A stretch of DNA of 64,000 nt, from the NCBI GenBank assembly GCA_008638415.1, contig VWVT01000019.1, forward strand, positions 57,778 to 121,777. The letters run 5' to 3'. Shown piece by piece: positions 1 to 7,369 of this stretch. The DNA is from Nocardiopsis sinuspersici. GTDB taxonomy: Bacteria; Actinomycetota; Actinomycetes; Streptosporangiales; Streptosporangiaceae. The notes beneath the pieces are model-generated. The model made no database searches. It had not been told where the DNA came from and saw only the letters and a list, made by a program, of their open reading frames with translations. The stretch's first letter is position 1. Every line of letters starts with the position of its first letter. The position numbers and the translations under genes are program-made.

Positions 1-1
1 C

Positions 2-1987
2 GGCAACATGACCGGCCGCACCACCGCGGCCCGGGACCAGGACCTGGAGTGGGACGCCGAGGGAAGGCTCTCGCGTGTGGTCGAGGAGGACGGATCCGCT
101 ACCTCCTTCGTCTATGACGCCGACGGCCAGCGCCTGATCCGGCACGCTCCGGATGCCTCCACCCTGTACCTGCCGGGTATGGAGCTGCGCCTGGACCGGC
201 AGAGCCTGGTCAAGGAAGCCACCCGCTTCTACACCTTTGCTGACGAGACCGTGGCCGTGCGTGACAACGAGGGGACCCTGTCGTGGATCCACTCCGACCA
301 CCACGGCAGCGGCCAGATCGCGGTCGACGCCCGCACCGGAGAGGCCACCCACCGGTACATGACGGCCTTCGGCCAGGCGCGTGCCGGTCAGGGCCAGTGG
401 CCGGCCGAGCGCGGGTTCGTGGACGGCACCGTTGACGAGTCCACGGGGCTGACCCAGCTCGGGGCGCGCTCCTATGACGCGTCACTGGGACGCTTCATCT
501 CGGTGGACCCGGTCATGGACGTGACCGACCACCAGCAGATGCACGGCTACACCTACGCCAACAACAACCCCGCTTCCTTCAGCGACCCCGACGGCCTCTT
601 CTTCAAACAGCTCGCCAATCTCATCGGTAGCACGATCAGGCTCGCACTGAATGTCGCGGCATCGGTGGCACGGAGCTGGGGCGCTGACATCACCACGAAC
701 TCCACGTGGCAGAACCTCATGGGCTGGGCCGACCGGTTGTCTCCGAGGAGTGGTTCCGGTGGCTCTTCGGGCGGTGGTGGTTCTTCGGGCAGTACCTATC
801 AGGACCAGCAGTACCAGGCCTACCTGGACGCCAAGAGGGAGAAGGAGGAAGCCAAGCAAAAGCTGATCAAGGCAGCCGCAGGCCTGGCCCAACTGGTCGC
901 GGACGAGCTCGGTATCACGGCGGGACTCGAATGCTTCACCACCGGCGACCTGGGGGCCTGCGGCGAGACCGCCGTCAACGTCGCACTCATGTTCGTCGGC
1001 GGCCTGCCGGCCAAGATCGCGGCGAAGTACGGGCTGCGTTGGGGCAAGGCTGCGGAGTTGGGCCGAAAGATCGCCGATCTCGGCGGTGAGTTGGTCAGCG
1101 GCGTGAGGGGCCTGGTCAAGTCCAACAAGAAGGTCAAGAGTCTCTGCTCAGGCAGGAACAGTTTTGCGCCCGGCACGGGTGTGGTGATGGCCGACGGGTC
1201 GACCAAACCGATCGAGGAGGTCGATGTCGGCGAGAAGGTGTTGGCCACCGACCCGGAGACGGGCGAGCAGACGTCGCGGACGGTGCTGGCCACCATCATC
1301 GGATCGGGCAGCAAGCACCTGGTGGAGATCACGGTGGATCCGACCACCGAGCGCGAGGCGGCCGGTGGGGGCACCGATTCCGAGGCTGAAAACGAGCAGG
1401 CGGAGCAGGTGGGGATTCCGGGCCCGGTCGCGGCCGGGGACGTGATCGTCGCGACCGACGAACACCCGTTCTGGGTGCCCGACCTGGGGATGTGGATCGA
1501 CGCGATCGACCTGGCTCCGGGGACATGGCTCCAGACCTCCTCTGGCACGTGGGTGCAGGTCTCCGCGGTCCAGTCCTGGACCCAGGCCGCGACGGTCCAT
1601 AACCTGACCGTCCAGGGCGTCCACACCTACTATGTGGCTGCTGGAAATTTGGACACCCTCAACCATAATGCACGAGAGCGGTGTGAGCTCTTTGAGATTG
1701 GGCCGCATGCCAAAGAAGGCGTAGCCCTCGAAGATGGCAATATTGAAGCTCCTGGGGTTCGGGAACTCATCAATGAGGCGGGGGACAGGAACGGTTGCCA
1801 TATGTGCGGGGCAAGGGTGTCGGGGAATAAGAACGGGGATTGGACTCCGGATCATATGCCTCCGACGGCACTGGTTCCGGCGGGAAGCCCGCAGACTGCC
1901 TATCCGCACTGCAGAAAGTGCTATCGAAGCCAGGCTGGTGCAGTCAGAAACCTATCGCTAGAGTATATGAACAGAGATTTGCTGTAA
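2..1987 (+). CDS. RHS-repeat polymorphic toxin with HINT domain, C-terminal part (5' truncated by window)
   Basis: The frame is open to the left edge, so the gene starts outside the window; numbering below is from the ATG at 8. Residues about 1-145 are YD/RHS repeats, followed by the RHS-core closing block (GARSYDASLGRFISVDP, then YANNNPASFSDPDG) near 150-195. A Gly/Ser-rich linker and an Ala-rich helical segment follow. A HINT (intein-like) domain starts at CSGRNSFAPGTGVVMADG (about 378) and ends near TVHNLTVQGVHTYYV and NHN. The last ~105 residues are the toxin tip, with CHMC, a DHMPP motif and HCRKC: a zinc-binding treble-clef/HNH-like arrangement, suggesting a nuclease. In polymorphic toxins HINT autoproteolysis releases the tip. 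The tip region is visibly poorer in G+C than the body, as expected for an exchangeable cassette. Toxin activity is inferred. Confidence 0.85.
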   Translation, partial: GNMTGRTTAARDQDLEWDAEGRLSRVVEEDGSATSFVYDADGQRLIRHAPDASTLYLPGMELRLDRQSLVKEATRFYTFADETVAVRDNEGTLSWIHSDHHGSGQIAVDARTGEATHRYMTAFGQARAGQGQWPAERGFVDGTVDESTGLTQLGARSYDASLGRFISVDPVMDVTDHQQMHGYTYANNNPASFSDPDGLFFKQLANLIGSTIRLALNVAASVARSWGADITTNSTWQNLMGWADRLSPRSGSGGSSGGGGSSGSTYQDQQYQAYLDAKREKEEAKQKLIKAAAGLAQLVADELGITAGLECFTTGDLGACGETAVNVALMFVGGLPAKIAAKYGLRWGKAAELGRKIADLGGELVSGVRGLVKSNKKVKSLCSGRNSFAPGTGVVMADGSTKPIEEVDVGEKVLATDPETGEQTSRTVLATIIGSGSKHLVEITVDPTTEREAAGGGTDSEAENEQAEQVGIPGPVAAGDVIVATDEHPFWVPDLGMWIDAIDLAPGTWLQTSSGTWVQVSAVQSWTQAATVHNLTVQGVHTYYVAAGNLDTLNHNARERCELFEIGPHAKEGVALEDGNIEAPGVRELINEAGDRNGCHMCGARVSGNKNGDWTPDHMPPTALVPAGSPQTAYPHCRKCYRSQAGAVRNLSLEYMNRDLL

Positions 1988-2371
1988 ATGCAAAAGGAAA
2001 AACTCATTTTCGAATTAACGGCGAAGGTTGAATATGCGTCTATTCTGGTAGAGTCGGAACAGGTTCAGGGTGATGCGGACCATGGTGACTGGAATCGCGA
2101 TGGTGCGCTGGCTCATTTGCTTCCCGGTTCTCTTGTAGTCGGTGTTCGGGCTCCGGAGGATGGTGCTGTTGCTATTCAGGTAATCAGGGGAGATAGCTTC
2201 TCGGAAACCCTTCCGATTGTTGCTTTCTCTGGGGAGGTGGATTCCAGTGATGGTAGGTTCTTCATCCAGGACCATATGGGGAATTTTAGACTGGCGCTCT
2301 CCTCGTCTGGCTTGTTTGAAATACGGGTAGATGAATTTGATGCTTCAAGGGTGCAAATTATTTTCTGGTGA
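1988..2371 (+). CDS. Candidate immunity protein for the upstream RHS toxin
   Basis: The ATG follows the toxin TAA with no intervening base, so the two genes must be co-transcribed and probably translationally coupled. The 127-aa product is acidic, has no signal peptide or membrane segment, and looks beta-rich (alternating hydrophobic stretches such as SLVVGVRAP and RLALSSSGLFEIRVDEF). I recognise no named family. Its base composition is far lower in G+C than the rest of the window, with AAA, TTT and ATT codons that the housekeeping genes avoid, matching the toxin tip and suggesting that the two arrived together. Immunity function rests on position, size and composition only. Confidence 0.6.
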   Translation: MQKEKLIFELTAKVEYASILVESEQVQGDADHGDWNRDGALAHLLPGSLVVGVRAPEDGAVAIQVIRGDSFSETLPIVAFSGEVDSSDGRFFIQDHMGNFRLALSSSGLFEIRVDEFDASRVQIIFW

Positions 2372-2648
2372 TATTTTCGGGAGGCGAGGGATGATGTGCC
2401 CCGGGTGGTGGTAGGGGAATCTGAAAAGGGTCAGGCTGGTACAGACTGGGACAGAATCCTCCACCTGTGGTGTGGGGTGCGCCAGTACAGGGGTATCTGC
2501 CGAGGGCCGTGGATAATCTCGCTTGTGCCCGGTATCTCGTGGTGCGAGCTTGTCCCAGGCGCGTCCGGCTTCCGTGCTCCGGAAGATGAACCCATCCCTC
2601 CCGGCGGTTAGCACTGTGCTGCGGTTTGTTCCGGGTCGGTGTCTTGTG

Positions 2649-4025
2649 CAGGGCTCGTTCAAGTTCCCGAGAGGTCGGGTTTGTAGCCGATCCCGAAGAA
2701 GAGGAGCGCGTGTTCGGGTAGGTCCCGGATCGCGCGGGTGGTCTTGGCGATGTTGTCCGCTCCCGCCACCTTCAGCACCCCGATGGCCAGATTGCGCAGC
2801 GTAGCCATGGCCCGGGGAGCACTGCCGGTGTGAACCGTGGAGGCGTCCTCACCGAACGTGACGTCGCGGATGTGGTGATTGGAGTTCTCGATCACCCAAT
2901 GGCCGCGGACCAGCGCGGCCAGCTCGGCGGGGGTGGCCTGGTGGGCGTCCAGGCTGGTGACGGCGAAGACCGTCTCGCGGGTCTGCTTCTTGCCGGTCTC
3001 CTGCCGGCGGCGGTGGATTCTCACAGCGAGCTTGGCGTGGGGAAAGCAGATACCGCCGAGGCTGTCGGCGACGCCCATGACCTTGATCGATCGGGACTCG
3101 CGGCGCCCGTGACCCTTCTCCGAGCGGGTGTGGGCGAGGGGCAGCTCCTCCCAGGGCAGGGCCGTGATCTGGGTGTGCAGGGTGGGCTGGTTGGTCTTGA
3201 CCACCGCAACGTAGTGGGCCTTGTGGTTCTCGACCAGATGCTTGAGATGATCCCTGACGGTGTGCAGGGCGTCGCAGGTGACCACCCGCCCGGCCAGGTC
3301 CAGGCCGTCCAGGAGGGGGAGGAAGTGGCGGGTCTCGTTCGTTTTGGCACCGACCTCGGTCTGGGCCAGGGTCAGGGGCGGGTGGTGGGTGAGGGCGGAG
3401 AGCAGATGGCGGCGCGGCTGATCGATGCGGGCCGATCCCTTGAGGGCTTTGCCGTCCAGGGCGATCGCCTCATGCGCGGGTTCGGTTTCCTCGCCGCTGT
3501 TGTTGTCCTCGATGGTGGAGCGGTGGCGGTCGGCGAGGTAGGCGCACACGGCCGCGTCCAGGGCATCGGCGTCGATGCCCTGGACGCGGTCGATGGTGCA
3601 GGCCGCCGGGGAGCGCCTCCAGCGCAGCGGGTGGGGGCGGGTTCCGATCGCCTCCAGCAACACATCCGTGGCGCGTTGTCCCCATTCGGCGGTCTCTTCG
3701 ATGGTCCTGGCTCCGGAGATGACGGCGCAGGCGCAGATGGTCAGGATGCAGGACAGCGGGTACCAGCGGCCGCGGGGTGAACGGGGGTCGGGGACCTTCT
3801 CCATGTAGGGGCGCAGGTCCGCCACGGCGGTGGTGGTGTCCAGGGACGCGAGTTTCGCGAGCGCGTCCGGGATGGGGGATGATGGCAGGGCAGGCACGGG
3901 AGACCTTCGGGATCATTTGGCTTCGACACCACAATGATCACGGGTTCCCGTGCCTGTCTGCGTGTACGGCCGTGATCTCCCCGAACCGGACGATCTGCAC
4001 CAAGCCGGAACTTGCACGAGCCCTG
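2649..4025 (-). mobile_element. ISAs1-family insertion sequence, apparently complete
   Basis: The left end CAGGGCTCGTTCAAGTTCC (2649-2667) and the reverse complement of the right end, CAGGGCTCGTGCAAGTTCC (4007-4025), match at 18 of 19 positions and bracket one intact transposase gene. Length (1377 bp), a single ORF and CAGGG termini fit the ISAs1 family. The 8-10 bp on either side show no target-site duplication. The element sits between the toxin/immunity genes and tRNA-Arg. The flanks 2372-2648 and 4026-4303 show no gene I can support. Confidence 0.85.
2659..3897 (-). CDS. ISAs1-family transposase
   Basis: 412-aa transposase. The N-terminal helical part contains the family-typical [20 protein letters not shown] and [10 protein letters not shown] blocks (DDE_Tnp_1-associated region). 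The catalytic core includes AIDGK-type [10 protein letters not shown] near the first Asp, [19 protein letters not shown] around the second, and the [24 protein letters not shown] region carrying the acidic Glu. The stop lies inside the left terminal repeat, as often in this family. The frame has no internal stops and the length is close to the family norm, so it may be active. Its codon use and G+C resemble the chromosome and not the neighbouring low-G+C toxin tip. Confidence 0.92.
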   Translation of the reverse strand: MPALPSSPIPDALAKLASLDTTTAVADLRPYMEKVPDPRSPRGRWYPLSCILTICACAVISGARTIEETAEWGQRATDVLLEAIGTRPHPLRWRRSPAACTIDRVQGIDADALDAAVCAYLADRHRSTIEDNNSGEETEPAHEAIALDGKALKGSARIDQPRRHLLSALTHHPPLTLAQTEVGAKTNETRHFLPLLDGLDLAGRVVTCDALHTVRDHLKHLVENHKAHYVAVVKTNQPTLHTQITALPWEELPLAHTRSEKGHGRRESRSIKVMGVADSLGGICFPHAKLAVRIHRRRQETGKKQTRETVFAVTSLDAHQATPAELAALVRGHWVIENSNHHIRDVTFGEDASTVHTGSAPRAMATLRNLAIGVLKVAGADNIAKTTRAIRDLPEHALLFFGIGYKPDLSGT

Positions 4026-4303
4026 TGGGGTAAGGGCACCGGCCGTATCCGGCCGGTGGGCGACCACGGGACCCATCGGGCCTGGACACCGGTGTCGGGG
4101 CGGCTACGGGGTGCTGACGGGCGGACGCGAGGGTGTCCCAGGCGCCGCCACCAGGGTCACGGGAGGGCAAAATGCTCCGCGAGGTGCCCGTCCACCTGTA
4201 TTGGACCCTGCACTGCGGAGCACACATGGAGCATGTCAGGCCCCGATCCAGATCCGGCGCCTCGCCTGTTCGACTCGCGCACCCCGTCTGACCTGGGGTT
4301 TTG

Positions 4304-4379
4304 TGGTGCACCCGGCAGGATTCGAACCTGCGGCCATCGGATTAGAAGTCCGGTGCTCTATCCACTGAGCTACGGGTGC
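4304..4379 (-). tRNA. tRNA-Arg (anticodon TCT)
   Basis: On the minus strand the acceptor arm GCACCCG pairs with CGGGTGC, the D-arm contains AGCTCAGTGGATAGAGC, the anticodon loop CTTCTAA carries TCT, and the T-loop is GGTTCGAATCC. The 3' CCA is encoded (4304-4306). The gene lies beside the IS and toxin cassette; no partial copy of its 3' end is visible elsewhere in the window. Confidence 0.97.
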
Positions 4380-4738
4380 TCGATTCAATTGTCGCCCAGC
4401 CGTGGCCGGTCGTGACCACGCTGTTACCCGTGGTTGCGGGGGGCGCTGCGTGCCGAAGGCGGGGCGGAGCCGGGGGCGGCGCCTACGGTCGGGAGGTCCC
4501 GTGTCGTGGCACCTGTGGCGTCCCGGGCAGACATTCTAGAGTATTGGTCCGATGTCGCCCACAGGAGGGCAAAGCCTCATCAACTACAGTGATTCGTAGT
4601 TGCTTCTCGTTACCACGCGCGTCCCACCAAATCGGCCGCTATGGTCCTCGCGCACCACGTTACCGGTGATTAACTCCTGGTGCGGTGCTGTACCGCTGGC
4701 GTTTCGCGAACTCCCGGCGGTCCGGGTGCTCCCGGAGG
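4380..4738. other. Gene-free stretch with a palindrome
   Basis: No ORF here has credible codon structure or a ribosome site. The main recognisable element is the inverted repeat at 4581-4602. The region is richer in A+T than its surroundings between about 4535 and 4690. Confidence 0.5.
4581..4602. promoter_or_regulatory. Inverted repeat, possible operator
   Basis: CAACTAC (4581-4587) and GTAGTTG (4596-4602) are a perfect 7-bp inverted repeat with an 8-bp spacer. The half-site GTAGTT recurs in the larger palindrome at 4821-4856, which suggests one regulator binding both. The regulator is unknown. Confidence 0.4.
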
Positions 4739-4795
4739 TCAGAACATCCACCACTGACCTGCGAAGACCATCAAGGCGACCGCCAGGGTCAGCAT
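4739..4795 (-). CDS. 18-residue hydrophobic peptide
   Basis: The sequence reads MLTLAVALMVFAGQWWMF. A perfect AGGAGG ribosome-binding site (complement of 4801-4806) lies 5 bases before the ATG, unusually strong for this window. The peptide is almost wholly hydrophobic with a Trp pair and could insert in the membrane or act as a leader peptide. The large palindrome 4821-4856, with a TAGAGT -10-like hexamer on the minus strand, lies just upstream, giving a plausible promoter-operator-RBS-ORF order. No larger gene follows on the same strand before tRNA-Arg. Function unknown; a chance RBS is the main alternative. Confidence 0.4.
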   Translation of the reverse strand: MLTLAVALMVFAGQWWMF

Positions 4796-4820
4796 CCGAA
4801 CCTCCTGAGGGTGGCATGTA

Positions 4821-4856
4821 GTCACTCTAAGTAGTTAACTAGCTACTAAGAGTGAC
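4821..4856. promoter_or_regulatory. Palindromic operator-like element
   Basis: GTCACTCTAAGTAG (4821-4834) and CTACTAAGAGTGAC (4843-4856) are inverted repeats matching at 13 of 14 positions. The centre contains a second perfect palindrome, TAGTTAACTA (4832-4841). It lies between the 18-aa ORF (minus) and cobD (plus), so it could control either or both. The form suits a dimeric winged-helix repressor, but no regulator gene lies nearby. Confidence 0.55.
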
Positions 4857-4906
4857 AGTGATGGTGTGCTGCGATGGGGATTCGCTGGTGCGGCTAACGT
4901 GGCCGC

Positions 4907-5794
4907 GTGCGATCACTGGGACTGGTGGCGGGTTTCCTGCTCGACAGGGCGGTGTCCGACCCGCGTAGGGGGCACCCCGTGGCCCTGTACGGGCGCGTCG
5001 TGGGGCGGTGGGAGGACCTCGTCTACGGGGACTCCCGAGCGCGCGGAGCCCTGTTCGCGGCCGGGGCCGTGCTTCCCGTGGCGGGCGTCGGCTCGCTGTT
5101 CCGGGGCGGCGCGGCGACGGCGGTCACGGCCTGGGCCGTGCTCGGCGGCAGCATGCTGTGCCGCGAGGCCGAGCGGATCGCCGCGGCGCTGGAGGACGGA
5201 GACCTGGCGCGGGCACGCGAACTCCTGCCGAACCTGTGCGGCAGGGACCCCTCGGAACTCGACGAGGCGGGGATCGCCCGCGCGGTGGTGGAGTCGGTCG
5301 CCGAGAACACCTCCGACGCGGTGGTCGGCCCCCTGGTCTGGGGCGCTCTGGGCGGGGTGGCCGGGATGGCGGGTTTTCGCGCGGTCAACACCCTCGACGC
5401 CATGGTCGGCCACCGTGACGAGCGCTATGAGCGGTTCGGCGCGGCTTCGGCGCGGTTGGACGACGTCGCCGGATGGGGCCCGGCGCGGCTGACCGCGGTC
5501 CTGGCGGTCCTGGCCGCGCCGGCGGTGGGCGGCGACGTCCGCACGGCGTGGCGGGTGTGGCGGCGTGACGGCGACAGGCACCCCAGCCCGAACGCCGGGC
5601 AGTGCGAGGCCGCGTTCGCTGGCGCGCTCGGCAGGACCCTGGGCGGCGCCAACGTCTACCGGGGGTACGAGGAGCGCCGTCCCACGATGGGGAGCGGACC
5701 GGGAGTGCGAACGGCCGACATCCGCCGTGCCGTGCGCCTCGCACGCGCGGTCCACCTGGGAGCCCTGGCCGTGGCCGCGGCGGCGGCCCGGTGA
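4907..5794 (+). CDS. cobD: Adenosylcobinamide-phosphate synthase CobD/CbiB
   Basis: Membrane protein joining the aminopropanol arm to adenosylcobyric acid in cobalamin synthesis. The 295-aa product starts with the family pattern LGLVAGFLLDRAVSDPRRGHPVALYGRVVG and contains ESVAENTSDAVVGPLVWGALGG, AVNTLDAMVGHRDERYERFG and the conserved HPSPNAGQCEAAFAGALG block. Several hydrophobic segments fit the polytopic family. It is slightly short of the usual ~310 residues. The GTG start is the only one that keeps the conserved N-terminus. Its stop overlaps the GTG of the following cobQ remnant (GTGA), a sign that the two were once a coupled operon. No cobalamin-riboswitch core is evident upstream. Confidence 0.93.
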   Translation: MRSLGLVAGFLLDRAVSDPRRGHPVALYGRVVGRWEDLVYGDSRARGALFAAGAVLPVAGVGSLFRGGAATAVTAWAVLGGSMLCREAERIAAALEDGDLARARELLPNLCGRDPSELDEAGIARAVVESVAENTSDAVVGPLVWGALGGVAGMAGFRAVNTLDAMVGHRDERYERFGAASARLDDVAGWGPARLTAVLAVLAAPAVGGDVRTAWRVWRRDGDRHPSPNAGQCEAAFAGALGRTLGGANVYRGYEERRPTMGSGPGVRTADIRRAVRLARAVHLGALAVAAAAAR

Positions 5795-6094
5795 ACGCCC
5801 CGCCGGTGGCCGGGGCCGCCCCGGACGCGGGCAAGGGCGTGGTGGCCTCGGGCCCGTGCCGCCGGCCGGCCCGGCAGGGGGTCCGCGCGGCCTCCTCCAA
5901 GGCGCAGGACATGTCGCTGGACTCGGTGGTCGTCCCCGGGAGGGCGGAGCCCGGTGCCCCGCGCAGGCGGCGTCTTCGCGTCGGCTCACGGCACGCCCGT
6001 CCTGCTGGAGGAGGCCGGCCGGGCCCTGGCCGCGGGATTCGTGGTGAACAAGCTCCGCGGTCCGCGCCGACCGCTGGAACCGGGCCTGGAGAAC
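5791..6094 (+). pseudogene. cobQ: Remnant of cobyric acid synthase cobQ/cbiP
   Basis: The frame from GTG 5791 gives VAGAAPDAGKGVVASGPCRR, then ARQGVRAASSKAQDMSLDSVVVPG, clearly the CobQ N-terminus (nucleotide-binding loop plus the KxQNMS-like block). About 5955 the similarity moves to another frame and jumps forward: RAGGVFASAHGTPVLLEEAG and RALAAGFVVNKLRG match the DIDRGGVFAS...FVVNKFRG block that normally lies ~100 residues later. Similarity fades after LEPGLE, and the whole glutamine-amidotransferase half is absent. So an internal deletion with frame change and a 3' deletion have destroyed the gene. The usual TSDAGKS loop has drifted to APDAGKG. A functional CobQ, if any, must be elsewhere. 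Confidence 0.78.
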
Positions 6095-6380
6095 GACGCC
6101 GTTCGACGGGCCTTCCGAGGTGGCCCGGGTCGCGGACCCTCCCGCCGGCGGGGACGCGGCACCTCCGCACGGCGGATGAGGCCAACCGGACGGTCGTGCC
6201 CGGACAGGGGGACCGGACCCGCGATGGTCTCGTGAACCCGCGCTGATCCTCCGGGCACGCGGTGGCTCCATGGTTCCCCGGTGGCTCCCAGCTCCGCGGT
6301 GGTTCCGCGGTTCCGCGACGGTCCCACCGGTCAGCGACGATCCCGTGTACCCGAGGCGGCCCCGCGGAACCGTGGCCGGC

Positions 6381-6890
6381 TCAGGCCAGGTTGCGCGCGT
6401 AGTTCACCTGTTGGTGGATCTGGCTCGCCACGGCCGGGTGGGTCGCCATGATCGACGTGCTGTAGTGCTGGCCGTGCCCCTGCACGGTGACCTGCACGTG
6501 TCCGGTGGTCTTCTGCTCCTTGACGAGGAGGAAGAGCAGCCCCAGCAGGCAGGTCCACCAGAAGACCAGGACCGTCACGATGATGGCCCAGGTGGGCGTG
6601 GACCGTTCGGTGCGGCTCATGTCGTTCACCGTCCACACCGTCCCCCTGATGGGGAAGCGTCCCATGGGGGTGATCACGGTGTGCTGGGAGAACGCGATCT
6701 CGCCGATGGTGCCGATGGGGGCGTCACCGTCGGCCGGAGGATAGGGCATCGCGGGCTGATGGCCGCCGGTGGCGCCGTAGACCTCCATCGCGCCGCCCTG
6801 GTAGGGGTCGGGAGGAAGGCCCCAGCCGGGGGTCTCACCGCTGGGCTGGTGCCACGGTTCGCCCGGGCCCGCGTTCGGATACTGGTTCAT
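6381..6890 (-). CDS. Small membrane protein, function unknown
   Basis: 169 aa. Residues 1-60 are Pro/Gly/Tyr-rich and probably disordered. A short beta-like segment (IGEIAFSQHTVITPMGRFPI) follows, then one or two hydrophobic segments at about 100-128 (TWAIIVTVLVFWWTCLLGLLF and LLVKEQ). The C-terminal stretch (GHVQVTVQGHGQHYSTSI, then HPAVASQIHQQVNYARNLA) resembles the tails of actinobacterial membrane proteins with similar proline-rich heads, but I can assign no function. It is transcribed away from the penicillin acylase gene. Start is the first ATG in a well-coded frame. Confidence 0.7.
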   Translation of the reverse strand: MNQYPNAGPGEPWHQPSGETPGWGLPPDPYQGGAMEVYGATGGHQPAMPYPPADGDAPIGTIGEIAFSQHTVITPMGRFPIRGTVWTVNDMSRTERSTPTWAIIVTVLVFWWTCLLGLLFLLVKEQKTTGHVQVTVQGHGQHYSTSIMATHPAVASQIHQQVNYARNLA

Positions 6891-7369
6891 GCCGTGATTG
6901 TGTCAAAGCCCGACCCGCCTCAGGGCCCCGTACGCCCGAAGTCGCGCACGACCGGAGCCCCGCGGGCTCCGGAACCGGGCCGCCGACACCGGGTCACCGG
7001 CACGGACACCGACACCGGCGCCTCTCAGCCTTCCGCCCGGCCTCCCGCCCTGTTCCCTGGTTCGATCCGCCTAAGCACGGCCCGATCCGCCCAGGCCCGG
7101 TCGGCGGTGGGGGAGCGGCGGGGAAGCGGTGGACGAAGTGGGGAAGGGGCCGTGGCCGGATGTGGCCACTTCGGGGCTCCCCGTATCCGGCCCTTCGCCG
7201 GGGGTGTTCCGGAATCCGGGCTGCGTGTGGCGTGGGTCACTCCAAACCCGTCGGTTCCGGCGGTGCGCGTCCCGCCCGCCGCCCAAAACATGAAACTCTT
7301 TCGCGATTTCCCTACCCGTGCGTAGCATGCCGCTGATCCATCGCCCGCACCCCCAGGTGGTGACAGCTC
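6891..7369. other. Intergenic region between divergent genes
   Basis: No gene is supported. The last ~80 bases before the penicillin acylase are less G+C-rich (AAAACATGAAACTCTTTCGC), and TAGCAT at 7323-7328 fits an actinobacterial -10, so the promoter of that gene is probably here. I see no convincing repeat or terminator. Confidence 0.4.

Noticed and set aside
2639-4035. Target-site duplication around the IS
   Set aside because: The 8-10 bases outside the two ends do not match in either register.
4600-4821. 73-codon plus-strand ORF opposite the 18-aa ORF
   Set aside because: Arg/Pro/Ser-rich, no ribosome site, and it spans the palindrome; judged a shadow.
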